A stretch of DNA of 64,000 bases from Streptomyces sp. NBC_01335 (GTDB taxonomy: Bacteria; Actinomycetota; Actinomycetes; Streptomycetales; Streptomycetaceae): contig NZ_CP108370.1 in the NCBI RefSeq assembly GCF_035953295.1, positions 62,001 through 126,000 of the forward strand, given 5' to 3'. The translations under genes were made by a program, and so were the position numbers. The notes beneath the pieces were generated by a model that was given only the letters and a program-made list of their open reading frames with translations, ran no database searches and was not told where the DNA came from. Numbering within the stretch: the stretch's first letter is position 1; the number at the start of each line of letters is the position of its first letter. This document shows positions 54,427 through 62,801 of this stretch, one piece after another.

Positions 54427-55257
54427 TCAGTTCTCTTCGGTCTCCTCGGTCACTTCGCCGACGATCGTTCCCTTGGCGGCGTCGATCTCGAAGTCGGTCT
54501 GGTTCCAGTCGGAGCCGACCACGTCGGCCTGCCAGACGAGGACGTCGTCGTCGTTCTCGTCCAGCCCGATCGAGGTCACCCAGCCCTTCTGCTTGTCGGT
54601 GGCCACCTTCGCCGCCTGCTCCGGCGTCTGGGTGGCCTTGCCGATCATCTCGGCCAGCCGGCTCTTGTCGTCGGCGGACTGGTTGTCGTCCTCGGTGGTG
54701 TCCAGGACCTTGCCGGTGACGGCGTTGATCCGGACGGTGTGCGCGGTGCCGTCCTTCTCCGCGACCTCCGCGACCCACTCGGGGTCACCGGGGCTCGCGC
54801 TGGGGCTGGCGCTACCCGTAGGGCTGGGGCTGCCGGTCGGGCTCGGGCTGCCCGTGGGGCTCGGGCTGCCGGACGGGCTGGGGCTGGGGCTGGCGTCATC
54901 GTCGTCGTCGAGCCCGCCGAGCTCCAGGTCGACCAGCTTGCTGCCGGAGACCGCGTCCACCGCGGTCGTGGCCGCCTTGTCGAAGGTGATCTTCGTGGCG
55001 TCGAGCACGTCCTTGCGCTTCTGCTGCTCCTGCGTCAGCTTCGTCGCGGACGGGCTGGGAGAGGCCGGGGTGGTGGTCGCCTGGTGCGGTACGACCTTGG
55101 CGGCCTCCGAGGTCGCCGACGCCGACACGGAGTCACCGTCCGATCCGCAGCCCGTGACCGTCGCCGAGGCGAGGACGGCGCACACGACGGCGCCGACCGC
55201 GCGGAGAGTGCGGGCACGCGAGGAGACACGGTTCGTCTGTGGGGGATCAAGTCTCAT
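54427..55257 (-). CDS. PepSY-domain lipoprotein
   Basis: 276 residues. A signal peptide ends in a lipobox (ASATVTGCGSD), so the protein is anchored outside the membrane. Two PepSY-like units follow: one around residues 75-190 and one around 200-270 (PEQAAKVATDKQKGWVTSIG; ADVVGSDWNQTDFEIDAAKG). The first is split by a low-complexity insert of SPSPTG repeats (~125-155) after an acidic DDDDD run. PepSY domains are linked to protease inhibition or cell-wall/metal contexts; the specific role is unknown. Confidence 0.82.
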   Translation of the reverse strand: MRLDPPQTNRVSSRARTLRAVGAVVCAVLASATVTGCGSDGDSVSASATSEAAKVVPHQATTTPASPSPSATKLTQEQQKRKDVLDATKITFDKAATTAVDAVSGSKLVDLELGGLDDDDDASPSPSPSGSPSPTGSPSPTGSPSPTGSASPSASPGDPEWVAEVAEKDGTAHTVRINAVTGKVLDTTEDDNQSADDKSRLAEMIGKATQTPEQAAKVATDKQKGWVTSIGLDENDDDVLVWQADVVGSDWNQTDFEIDAAKGTIVGEVTEETEEN

Positions 55258-55526
55258 GTGCGCATGCCTAGCCCGGTCGGCGCCCAGTCATGTTGTGCCC
55301 CGGCGCCGAGTCACCCGATCGACCGGACCGCTCCGCCCGTTGGGCTCGTCCGCCGTCCCCGCGTCCCGGACAATGACGTCGCCGCCCTGGCCGCTCCGGC
55401 CGCCCCGGCCGGGCGCCCGTTGAGCGGCCGAACCTGCCCTTCCCTTGACCGGGCGCGGAGGGCGACGCTGGGAAACAATGGAATCCAAGGGGTCCGGCGT
55501 CCGTCGTGCCCGATCGGGAGGCCCAC

Positions 55527-55775
55527 ATGGACTATCCGGAACGTTTCGAGCTGATCTTCCAGACACTCGGCGCGGAGGACGACGTAGTCGTCGTCCGGAT
55601 GACCGAGCGTGCGGGGGCGGGAGGACATCCCGTGTACGAGGACGAGACCGGCATCGTCCGCGCCGAGATCAGCGCCAGGGGCGAAGTACGGATGCTGGCC
55701 AGCGGCGGCCACCAGGTGCCCGGCGCACCGCTGCTGGCACGCCCCCTGAGCGCCGAGGTGCCGCCCGAGGAGTGA
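55527..55775 (+). CDS. Small DUF6296-like protein
   Basis: 82 residues beginning MDYPERFELIFQTLGAEDD with a core GHPVYEDETGIVRAEISARG and EVRMLASGGHQ. I recognise the pattern as a small Streptomyces family annotated DUF6296, with moderate certainty; function unknown. ATG 55527 follows GGGAGG with a 5-nt spacer. It lies 10 nt before the phosphatase gene and is probably co-transcribed with it. Confidence 0.7.
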   Translation: MDYPERFELIFQTLGAEDDVVVVRMTERAGAGGHPVYEDETGIVRAEISARGEVRMLASGGHQVPGAPLLARPLSAEVPPEE

Positions 55776-55785
55776 GAATGGGGGC

Positions 55786-56223
55786 ATGAGCGAAGCATGG
55801 GATCCGGCCGCCCCGGGAGTTCTGCGGCTGCCCTCGGGACGCCTCGTGCGAGGCCGGGGGCTGCGTCGGCCGCTGCCCGAGGGCCGGCTCCCGGAGTTCT
55901 CCGTACACCTGCTGGGCCGTGAGCCCGGACCGGTGGCGTGGGAGTCGCGCTGGCTGCGCTGGCCCGACTTCCGCCTCCCGGCCGACCACGAGGCGGCCCG
56001 GGCCCTGCTGGACGAGGTGTGGGCCCGGGCCGCCGGCGAGCGCGTGGAGGTCGCGTGCGCGGGCGGCCGGGGGCGTACGGGCACGGCCCTGGCGTGCCTG
56101 GCGGTGCTGGACGGCGTCCGTCCGGACCAGGCCGTCGACTTCGTACGGAAGCACTACCACCCGGGCGCGGTGGAGACGCCGTGGCAGCGACGCTACGTCC
56201 TGCGCTTCGGGGAGTCGGGGTAG
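55786..56223 (+). CDS. Small dual-specificity/tyrosine phosphatase-like protein
   Basis: 145 residues. VEVACAGGRGRTGTALACLA carries the CX5R phosphate loop (Cys91, Arg97, followed by T-G), and WPDF (Asp61) could be the general acid. The fold should match cysteine-dependent protein phosphatases; the usual His before the Cys is replaced by Ala. The last 31 nt overlap the 3' end of the converging signal peptidase gene. Confidence 0.8.
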   Translation: MSEAWDPAAPGVLRLPSGRLVRGRGLRRPLPEGRLPEFSVHLLGREPGPVAWESRWLRWPDFRLPADHEAARALLDEVWARAAGERVEVACAGGRGRTGTALACLAVLDGVRPDQAVDFVRKHYHPGAVETPWQRRYVLRFGESG

Positions 56224-57041
56224 CTCGCCGCGGCGTCCGTGCCGCCCGCCGCCGTCCTTCGTCCCCGTCGCACCATTAGGAGCGGGAGCGCGCCGGCGAC
56301 GGCCAGACCGCCGGGGACGGCCGCCGACTCGATGCCGGGCCGGCTGAAGGTCGCCGGAATCGGCAGGGTCGCCCAGCGGCCGACCGGCCAGGCGACCACG
56401 ACGGCCCGTCCGACCACCTCGTCCTCGGGGACCATGCCGCCGTTCTTGTCGTGCTGGTGGTAGCGGGAGTCGACGGACGCCTGGCGGTGGTCGCCCATCA
56501 CCCAGATCTTCCCGTCGGGGACGGTCACCTTGAACTCGCCGTCCCCGCCCGGGCTGCACGCGGTGTTGCCGGGATAGACGTACGGCTCGTCCAGCGCCTG
56601 CCCGTTGAGCCGGAGCGGGCCGGAGCCGGAGCACTCGACGGTGTCTCCGCCGACTCCGATCACCCGCTTGATCAGGTCCTTCTCCTCCGCCGACGGCATG
56701 AGCCCGACGAAGGTCAGCACCTGCTGCACCACGTTGGGCTGCTGGGCCTCGACGCCTGTCAGCCAGCCGTCGGGGTCGTGGAAGACGACGACCTCACCCC
56801 GTTCGGGCTCCGAGCCGAACCAGGGCGTCAGCTTGTCGACGAGGACCCTGTCTCCTTCCTGCAGGGTGTTCTGCATGGACTCGGAGGGGATGGAGAACGC
56901 CTGCACCAGGAACGTCTTGATGAGCAGCGCGAGGCAGAGCGCGACGACGACGAGGAGCGGGATCTCCACCCAGAGGGGGCGCTGCTTCTCCGGCCCGGCC
57001 TGCCTTCCCGGTTTCCTCCGCAAGACGTCCGTCCCTGTCAT
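56193..57041 (-). CDS. lepB: Type I signal peptidase
   Basis: 282 residues. One N-terminal transmembrane helix (~27-48), catalytic Ser55 in SIPSESMQNTL, catalytic Lys125 in DLIKRVIGVGGDTVE, the GDHRQASVDSR box, and a second C-terminal hydrophobic segment (~248-265) ending in an Arg-rich tail. Removes Sec/Tat signal peptides at the outer membrane face. Streptomycetes usually carry several paralogues in one operon; this one stands alone. Overlaps the phosphatase gene by 31 nt tail-to-tail. Confidence 0.93.
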   Translation of the reverse strand: MTGTDVLRRKPGRQAGPEKQRPLWVEIPLLVVVALCLALLIKTFLVQAFSIPSESMQNTLQEGDRVLVDKLTPWFGSEPERGEVVVFHDPDGWLTGVEAQQPNVVQQVLTFVGLMPSAEEKDLIKRVIGVGGDTVECSGSGPLRLNGQALDEPYVYPGNTACSPGGDGEFKVTVPDGKIWVMGDHRQASVDSRYHQHDKNGGMVPEDEVVGRAVVVAWPVGRWATLPIPATFSRPGIESAAVPGGLAVAGALPLLMVRRGRRTAAGGTDAAASYPDSPKRRT

Positions 57042-57164
57042 CGCACCGCTCCTCGACCATGCTCACCCTCCGCACCCGCTCGGTACGGTTGAGTGAGCAA
57101 CTCTAGTGCCGCGGCGGCGTGAACCTCGCCGGTCGCGGCACTGAACGGTGTCCGGTGGACACCC

Positions 57165-57476
57165 CTATGCGATGGACGGTGGCGCCGGGGCGGGTGCGCC
57201 CTGTGGCGAGGGGACCATCGCGCCCGCGCCCGCGCGCACGGCCTCGACCACGCTCTGATGGAAGGTGCGGCTCTCCTCTTCGGAGAAGCACGGAACGGGG
57301 CTGCCCGCCATGGTGAACCAATCGGAGGATCCGCTGAACTGCACGGCCACGGCCGCCTGCTCGTCCGACCACGTCGTGTGCACGGTCAGATCCCCGGTCA
57401 CGATGCCCACCTCGGCGGTGCTCACTCCGCCGGCTCCCGCGAAGACGCCACTGGTTGTCCACGATGCCCAGTTCAT
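57165..57476 (-). CDS. Hypothetical protein
   Basis: 103 residues starting MNWASWTTSGVFAGAGGVST and containing VHTTWSDEQAAVAVQFSGSS. No signal peptide or membrane helix. ATG 57476 follows AAAGG. It has the look of a small Streptomyces protein that accompanies HTH regulators, but no such gene is adjacent; no family is recognised. Confidence 0.6.
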   Translation of the reverse strand: MNWASWTTSGVFAGAGGVSTAEVGIVTGDLTVHTTWSDEQAAVAVQFSGSSDWFTMAGSPVPCFSEEESRTFHQSVVEAVRAGAGAMVPSPQGAPAPAPPSIA

Positions 57477-57616
57477 GACGTCTCGCCTTTCGACAATGCC
57501 AAGCCTGCCTACTGGCTGCTTTCGAGTATGGCACCGTGACCCCGAGCTCGCACCGGTGTGCGACGCCTGGCGTGTGCACGCCTCTGACCTGGTCTTTATG
57601 TCGCCCGGACGATCGA

Positions 57617-58135
57617 TCATCCGCGGTGTGCCCGCGCGAGCGCTCCGCGCACGAAGGCGGCCTGGCCGGCGTGCTGGAGGTCGTCCGCCACCACGCTGAC
57701 GAGCCGGACGCCGAGGGTCACCGGCGGGGACCACGCCTCGTCGACGATCCGGTCCAGCGCCTTGCCGGTGAGTCCGCCGACGAAGGCCAGGGTGCGTTCG
57801 TGGACGGCGTCGTGGTAGCCGAGCAGCAGGTCGGCGGAGGCGACCCGCACAGCGCCGACCTCCTTGCCGGTGTGCCCGTATCCGGTCGCGGCCCGGTCGA
57901 ACGGGAGGTCGAACCGGTCGGCCCAGCCGTCGGTGAACCAGACCTGTTCGCCGCCGTAGGCGTCCGCGACGTGGTCGTCCTGGACACGGGTCAAGTGCCA
58001 AACGAGCCAAGCGATGGAGTTGGCCCCCTCATCGGTCCGGGCGTTGAGTTCGTCGGCGGAGAGCCCTTCGGCGGCAGCGTGCACCGCTTCCCGCACCCGG
58101 CCGAAGGCATCGGTGAGCAGATCGGATGTGTTCAT
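57617..58135 (-). CDS. DinB/DUF664 family protein
   Basis: 172-residue four-helix metal-binding protein. ANSIAWLVWHLTRVQDDHVA supplies the first His, LLLGYHDAVHERTLAFVGGL a second, and VADDLQHAGQAAFVRGAL a third, the DinB metal triad. Related actinobacterial proteins are mycothiol-dependent enzymes or act in stress; the exact reaction is unknown. Confidence 0.85.
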   Translation of the reverse strand: MNTSDLLTDAFGRVREAVHAAAEGLSADELNARTDEGANSIAWLVWHLTRVQDDHVADAYGGEQVWFTDGWADRFDLPFDRAATGYGHTGKEVGAVRVASADLLLGYHDAVHERTLAFVGGLTGKALDRIVDEAWSPPVTLGVRLVSVVADDLQHAGQAAFVRGALARAHRG

Positions 58136-58216
58136 CCGTCCACTCTGGCAAGCGGGCCGCCCGGGCGCACCACGACCCGGCCACTTTCATCGCACGCGAG
58201 TACGACAGGCGTCCCG

Positions 58217-58264
58217 CCGAGCCGTGCATTGACGACGACAGGGGGACGTCAACGCACGGCTCGG
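58217..58264 (-). terminator. Terminator downstream of the DUF4230 gene
   Basis: An 18-bp stem with one mismatch (ccgagccgtgc / gcacggctcgg outer, ttgacg / cgtcaa inner) and a 12-nt loop, 54 nt past the DUF4230 stop on the - strand. Confidence 0.75.
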
Positions 58265-58317
58265 CTCCTCGATGCGGCAGACCCGCGCGCGGAGCGGGTC
58301 GGCGTGGGCCGAAGCCG

Positions 58318-59034
58318 TCAGGAGCCTCCGGGGGCCGCGTAGGTGACGGTGACCTTCGTGAATCCGAGCGAGGTGAGCAGGCCCTTGAGCATGTTCGCGG
58401 TGTTCTTCTCGGCCCGCGTGGTGAGGCCGCTCTCCTTCGCCGCCTCCGCGATGTGCTGGGCCGCGAGCTTGTTGACCGCCTGCTCGCTGCCGGGGTTGTC
58501 GGAGAAGAAGTCGCCGAGGCGGTCCAGCAGACCGCGCTGCTTGGAGACCGAGTAGGAGCGGTCGGGGTCGAGGGCGGGCTTGCCGAGGACCGCGTGCGGC
58601 AGGGTGAGCGTGGCCTCCGTACGGTCGTCGTTGACGACGACGCCGTCCTCGGCGACCTTGCCGAGGTCGACGGAGGCGCCGACGGTCCCGGCGCCGACGT
58701 AGAGGGTGCGCGTCCCGCGGATCGCGTCGGGGAGGAACTTGGCGTCCTTCTCCAGGTCGACGACGACCTGGAAGTTGCCGGAGGCGGCTTCGTACGCGCT
58801 CATGTCCTGGATCGACTTGAGCACGGCGGGCCCGGACCGGTCGTTGGTCTTCTCGCCGAAGAGGTCGCCCAGGCCCGGCACGAGGCTGAGCCGGGTGCCG
58901 GCGAAGAGGAGCGCCAGCACCACGGCGCAGATGCCGAGGGGCTTGACCCAACCCCGCTTCTTCGCGGCCGGGCGGGCGGCGGGCCCGTCGCCGTGCCGCT
59001 CGGAGCTGTCTGGTTCCGTACCGGTGGACGTCAT
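58318..59034 (-). CDS. DUF4230 domain membrane-anchored protein
   Basis: 238 residues. A polar N-terminus, one transmembrane helix (WVKPLGICAVVLALLFAGTR, ~30-49) and an extracytoplasmic domain: GPAVLKSIQDMSAYEAASGN followed by FQVVVDLEKDAKFLPD, typical of DUF4230. Function unknown. ATG 59034 (AAGGG just upstream) is preferred to 59085. Confidence 0.8.
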   Translation of the reverse strand: MTSTGTEPDSSERHGDGPAARPAAKKRGWVKPLGICAVVLALLFAGTRLSLVPGLGDLFGEKTNDRSGPAVLKSIQDMSAYEAASGNFQVVVDLEKDAKFLPDAIRGTRTLYVGAGTVGASVDLGKVAEDGVVVNDDRTEATLTLPHAVLGKPALDPDRSYSVSKQRGLLDRLGDFFSDNPGSEQAVNKLAAQHIAEAAKESGLTTRAEKNTANMLKGLLTSLGFTKVTVTYAAPGGS

Positions 59035-59117
59035 GCCCTTCGTCTGACCCGTACGCGCCGGTTCAGTCCGCCCGAGCGCCCCCAACTCCGGCTGCTGCGG
59101 CGAGAGTCGTACGGGTT

Positions 59118-59633
59118 TCAGTCACCGGTCACACCGTCCAGCCGCTCCCGCAGCAGGTCGGCGTGGCCGGCGTGGCGGGCGTACTCGGCGATGAGGTGGA
59201 CGTGTATCAGCCGAAGTGAGTACGTCTCCCCGCGATGGACGAAGGTGTCGTCGAGGGAAGCGTCGGCGACCGTCTCGTCCGCCAGCCGGATCTCCTCCAG
59301 CAGCCGTGCGTAGTCCTCCTGGGCGCGCTCGGGGACGAGGTCCTCGAAGTCGGCGTCCTTGCCTTTGGCCGGGTCGTACATCGGGGGCAGGTCCTGGCCG
59401 GCGAACCGCTCGCGGAACCAGGTGCGTTCGACCTTGGCCATGTGCCGTACGAGGCCGAGCAGGCTGAGGTTTGCGGGTTCGGTGGTCTGCCGCGCGAGTT
59501 GCTCGCCGGTCAGCCCGGCGCACTTGCGCAGGAGGGCGGCGCGGTAGGAGTGGAGGAACGCGGTGAGGGTCTCGCGCTCCGGGGCGTTCAGCGCGTCGGG
59601 GGTGGGGACCGGTTCAGGTGCTGTCCATGCCAT
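59118..59633 (-). CDS. DinB/DUF664 family protein
   Basis: 171 residues. LSLLGLVRHMAKVERTWFRE gives the first metal His; SLRLIHVHLIAEYARHAGHA gives the later His pair; both fit the DinB metal site. A second member of the family 1 kb from the first but not closely similar to it. Function unknown. Confidence 0.87.
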   Translation of the reverse strand: MAWTAPEPVPTPDALNAPERETLTAFLHSYRAALLRKCAGLTGEQLARQTTEPANLSLLGLVRHMAKVERTWFRERFAGQDLPPMYDPAKGKDADFEDLVPERAQEDYARLLEEIRLADETVADASLDDTFVHRGETYSLRLIHVHLIAEYARHAGHADLLRERLDGVTGD

Positions 59634-59684
59634 CGGGTGATCATGCCTCGCGGCGGACCGGATGGCGACCCTCTTTTCCGGGGG

Positions 59685-60470
59685 TCACCGGTGCAGCCGG
59701 TAGGTGTCCGAGGGCTCGTCGCCGTAAGGGGCGGTGGACCAGGTGACGCTGCTCGCGAGGCCGAGCACGAGGAAGAGGACGACGAACAGCCCGCCCGCCC
59801 GGCTCAGGACGAGGGGGCGCGTCGCGGAGCCGGTGCCGAACGGGACGACCGGGAGGCCGTCGTCGCCGAAGAGGCCCTTGGGGTAGGCGGGGGTGAGCAT
59901 CGACGCGTAGGCCTCGAACCGCATCTGATAGCGCAGGGTGGCCGCGGTGGCTTCGAACAGGGGCTTCGGCATGCGGCCGAGGATCAGGGTGACCAGCCAC
60001 CAGACGAAGGAGAGGGCGAACCAGCCGGTGACGGCGAGGGCCTGGACGACGAGCGCGGGAACCATCAGGAACAGCCGGAAGAGGACGGCGAGCCGGTTGA
60101 GTTCGGTGGGGCGGACCTCGACGCGTACCGGGTAGTCCCCCGGCGGGCTGAAGGAGAAGGGCGGGTAACGGTCCACCAGCAGCATCTCGTTGGCGAGAAC
60201 GCGCGTCTGGTAACCGAGCCGTCCGGCGAGGAAGCGGAAGACCGGCTCGGGCAGGCGGCCGAGGACGAGCGCCGAGAACCAGCCGACGACGACCATGACG
60301 GCCGCGACGATCGAGAGGAAGAAGAGGACGACGAAGTGGGGCAGGAGCAGCAGGAACCGGAGCAGTACGGTGAGCCTGCGCTGCCGCGCGGGCTCCACGA
60401 CGTCCAGGACGGGCTGGAACTCCGGCACCTCGGGTGAGACGTGGCCCGGGCTCCACTGGCCGTCGGCCAT
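59685..60470 (-). CDS. DUF4389 domain membrane protein
   Basis: 261 residues with two similar DUF4389 repeats. Each has a pattern like RRLTVLLRFLLLLPHFVVLF and LNRLAVLFRLFLMVPALVVQ, followed by a second helix and LGRMP/LGRLP. A further C-terminal hydrophobic helix is present. Polytopic membrane protein of unknown role. ATG 60470 follows GAGGAG with a 4-nt spacer. Confidence 0.85.
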   Translation of the reverse strand: MADGQWSPGHVSPEVPEFQPVLDVVEPARQRRLTVLLRFLLLLPHFVVLFFLSIVAAVMVVVGWFSALVLGRLPEPVFRFLAGRLGYQTRVLANEMLLVDRYPPFSFSPPGDYPVRVEVRPTELNRLAVLFRLFLMVPALVVQALAVTGWFALSFVWWLVTLILGRMPKPLFEATAATLRYQMRFEAYASMLTPAYPKGLFGDDGLPVVPFGTGSATRPLVLSRAGGLFVVLFLVLGLASSVTWSTAPYGDEPSDTYRLHR

Positions 60471-60640
60471 GCGGCTCCTCCTCGGCGGGTACGCGGTGCG
60501 CCTCCGGCTCGGTAGACGACACCGCCAACCTGGTGCGGCGCGCCCGCCGGGGCAATCCGCCGGGGTCCGAACGGGTGTCCCCGGCGGGCCAGGGGCGGGC
60601 CCGCCGGGGGGTGGAACGGCAGAGGTGCGGGGCGTCCCGT

Positions 60641-60850
60641 TCAACCCGCACCTCCGCCTGCTCGGGTCACTCTCTCCAGGAGACCGGAATACGCTCCCAG
60701 CGCGAGTGCGATGTCGGACCGGGCCCAGAACCGGTGACAGGTGAAGAGCGGGGCGGCTCCGCCGTCCAGGCAGGCCTGCTCCTGCGGCCACTCCAGGTCG
60801 TCCTCGGAGAAGGACGGAGGCCGCCTGCGCCTGAGTTCCGGCCACCGCGG
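60641..60850 (-). pseudogene. C-terminal remnant of an unidentified - strand gene
   Basis: The minus frame contains FSEDDLEWPQEQACLDGGAA, then FTCHRFWARSDIALALGAYS and a TGA at 60643-60641. Composition and G/C third positions look native, but the frame is closed upstream by a stop at about 60857 and has no start. Family not recognised. Confidence 0.3.
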
Positions 60851-61059
60851 TCATCCCCGGGAGAGAAGGAGAGACGTTGCGGGCGCGGTCCATGGCCGGC
60901 GTGATCGCACTCCGCCCTTCCGGGGTTTCCCGGATCTCCATGATGCCCACGTACCTCGCGAGCGTCCCGATGGCATGCGCGGTTTCCTCCTGGCGACTCC
61001 GACGAGAGTGGGTGGGTGTGCGGTGGGTGTACGGGAATTGAGCACAAGGCCTGAACCAG

Positions 61060-61073
61060 TGGGAGCGCTCCCA
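61060..61073. promoter_or_regulatory. Perfect CebR operator
   Basis: TGGGAGCGCTCCCA is the exact 14-bp palindrome bound by CebR, the LacI-family repressor of cellulose/cello-oligosaccharide utilisation in Streptomyces. Confidence 0.85.
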
Positions 61074-61152
61074 GCATGGGGAGACGGAAAATCGGAGTCA
61101 AGAGACTTGAAGAGTCGAATAAATTCGATTGCCTGAGTTCAGAACTGGCCTG

Positions 61153-61208
61153 TTGACCGACACCAGTTGACGCTCTAGCGTCATCGCCGACCAGTGGGAG
61201 CGGTTCCA
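61153..61208 (+). promoter_or_regulatory. Promoter with a second CebR-like operator
   Basis: TTGACC (61153-61158), a 17-nt spacer and TAGCGT (61176-61181) form a good vegetative promoter. TGGGAGCGGTTCCA (61195-61208) follows, matching the CebR palindrome at 12 of 14 positions and lying at the expected transcription start, ideal for repression of the + strand. Confidence 0.6.
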
Positions 61209-61287
61209 TCAGCCGGCGTGCCGTAGGGGGCACGCCCGGCCGACGGGGTCGCCCGTACACCTCCCTCCGCTTTCCGTTCACACGCGG

Positions 61288-61588
61288 TACGCGTTCCGCC
61301 TGCTCCTCGGAGCAGTTCCCGCCACGGCCGGCCTCGCCGCCGCTCCCGTGGCACGGCTCTTCGGGGGCGGCCCCTCCGTAACGGCGGCCCACGGCGCCGG
61401 ACCCGTGGCGTTCGTGCTCGAAGGCCGCCGCGACGGCCGAAGGCGCCACGCTCGCCGACGTCCACGGTTTCATCGCCAAGACGGCCAACTACAGCGCCCT
61501 GAAGGAGCCGTACTTCACGATCGACGACTCGGTGAACGGCACCTCCGTCCGCCAGTCGAAGTGGGTCGGTCTCGGCGAGCGGCTCTGA
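61288..61588 (+). pseudogene. Remnant of a CebR-controlled gene, probably once secreted
   Basis: Two frame-shifted pieces are readable. The first (61291 on) gives AFRLLLGAVPATAGLAAAPV, resembling a signal peptide. The second, in the next frame, gives ATLADVHGFIAKTANYSALK followed by EPYFTIDDSVNGTSVRQSKW and ends at TGA 61586-61588. No uninterrupted gene joins them. With the CebR promoter upstream, the parent was probably a secreted carbohydrate-active or binding protein; family not recognised. Confidence 0.45.
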
Positions 61589-61660
61589 TCCGCCCCGGGC
61601 GCCCTGACCGCCGGACGGAGCACGACAGTCACGGCACAGCAGTACGGCGGAGAGCCACGG

Positions 61661-61709
61661 CGCGGACCGCGCCGGGCCGGGCGGTGGGCCCGGACCGGCG
61701 CGGTCCGCG
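61661..61709. terminator. Bidirectional terminator between the decayed locus and the VanZ gene
   Basis: A 13-bp perfect stem (cgcggaccgcgcc / ggcgcggtccgcg) with an inner ccggg/cccgg stem, between converging 3' ends. Confidence 0.75.
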
Positions 61710-61781
61710 AGCACGACCCACCGGCTCCGCGGCACCTGACGGGCCGCGGAAACCGCTGGCCGGGACGCCCTACCGCCCCGG

Positions 61782-62621
61782 TCAGCGGTTGCGGAGCCTC
61801 TCCAGCAGTGTGCGCCCTTCCCCGGGACGCGCTACGACGGTGTTCCCGGCATCGGCCGACGCCTTCCCGGGGCGCTTGCCCACGACGGTGCCCGCCTTCC
61901 CGGAGCGCTCGTCCGGCGTCTTTCCGGCGCGCTTGCCCCCGGTGGTGGCCGGAGCCTTCGCCAGGCGCCCGTTCCCGTCGGTGGTCCGCGCCTTCGCGGT
62001 GGTACGGGACGCACCAGCCCGCGCCGCCGCCACCCTCGCCCTGAGCCCCTTGGTCTCGCCGGGACGTTCGGTGGACCGCCTGCCGGACGCGTCCCCGGCG
62101 ACCGGGGCGGCCGCCGGAGCGGGCTCGGTCCGGACCGTCGCGAAGGAGTGGTAGTGGTGGCTGATCCGGCGCCCCACGAACAGATAGCCGAGCAGCGCAC
62201 CGGTGGTGTTGAGGATGACGTCGTCGATGTCGAAGGCGCGGCCCTCCACGACCGCTCCCTGGGCGAGTTCCACGACCACCATGACCACGCCGGTCAGCAG
62301 GATCATGCGGAGCATCCGGAGCCGGCGCGGTACGAGGACCGGCAGCAGCACCCCGAAAGGTGCGCCGAGCAGGATGTTTCCGCCCGCCTGTTTGCAGGCC
62401 GCGAGGAAGGTGTAGTCCTCGGCGTACTGCCTCAGCGAGCGACCCGGGGTCATGTTCGAATGCGCGATCCCGGCCGACGCGGGTGACGGGGTGAGCGTCA
62501 CCTTCGCCAGGACGACGGAGAAGGCGACGAGGCCCACGAAGGCCACCACCAGGATGCCGGCGCGCAGCAGCGTGTGCGCCCAACTTCTTTTCCGCACAGC
62601 GCGGTTCGCGTCAGCAGTCAT
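61782..62621 (-). CDS. VanZ family membrane protein with a long basic tail
   Basis: 279 residues. Four transmembrane helices in residues ~15-150; ACKQAGGNILLGAPFGVLLP and VELAQGAVVEGRAFDIDDVI followed by LNTTGALLGYLF are the VanZ core, including the conserved Asp pair. After residue ~165 there is a ~110-residue Arg/Lys/Ala/Gly-rich hydrophilic tail ending in LLERLRNR, unlike the short tails of most VanZ proteins. VanZ relatives reduce susceptibility to teicoplanin or other lipid-linked drugs. ATG 62621 follows GAGG. Confidence 0.85.
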   Translation of the reverse strand: MTADANRAVRKRSWAHTLLRAGILVVAFVGLVAFSVVLAKVTLTPSPASAGIAHSNMTPGRSLRQYAEDYTFLAACKQAGGNILLGAPFGVLLPVLVPRRLRMLRMILLTGVVMVVVELAQGAVVEGRAFDIDDVILNTTGALLGYLFVGRRISHHYHSFATVRTEPAPAAAPVAGDASGRRSTERPGETKGLRARVAAARAGASRTTAKARTTDGNGRLAKAPATTGGKRAGKTPDERSGKAGTVVGKRPGKASADAGNTVVARPGEGRTLLERLRNR

Positions 62622-62801
62622 GGCCCTCGCATGCCCCCGCCCCGTCCGGTCACACCCCGATCCGGCCACCCCGTCCGACGGGTTCGCCCAGCACGGCGTA
62701 CCGGCCCCGGCCGCCCGAAGGCCGAGGGGCGCACGGCCCGCCCGGGGCGCCTGCGGGGGGCGCCCGGTCGCGGCCGGGCAACGCCTGCCACGATGGCGTC
62801 C

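Larger units (their letters stand above)
60851..61287. other. Intergenic region with CebR-type control sequences
   Basis: No complete gene. The section 61080-61180 is comparatively AT-rich. It carries two CebR-type operators and a promoter described separately. Nothing else identifiable is seen. Confidence 0.4.

Noticed and set aside
57165..57476. Assignment of the 103-aa protein to DUF397
   Set aside because: It lacks the W-x-K-S-S-Y-S and G-x-C-V-E-V patterns of DUF397 and has no adjacent XRE regulator.
59235..60437. 400-codon + strand frame across the DinB and DUF4389 genes
   Set aside because: Low-complexity Glu/Gly/Arg translation; both genes on the - strand show clear family motifs and ribosome sites.
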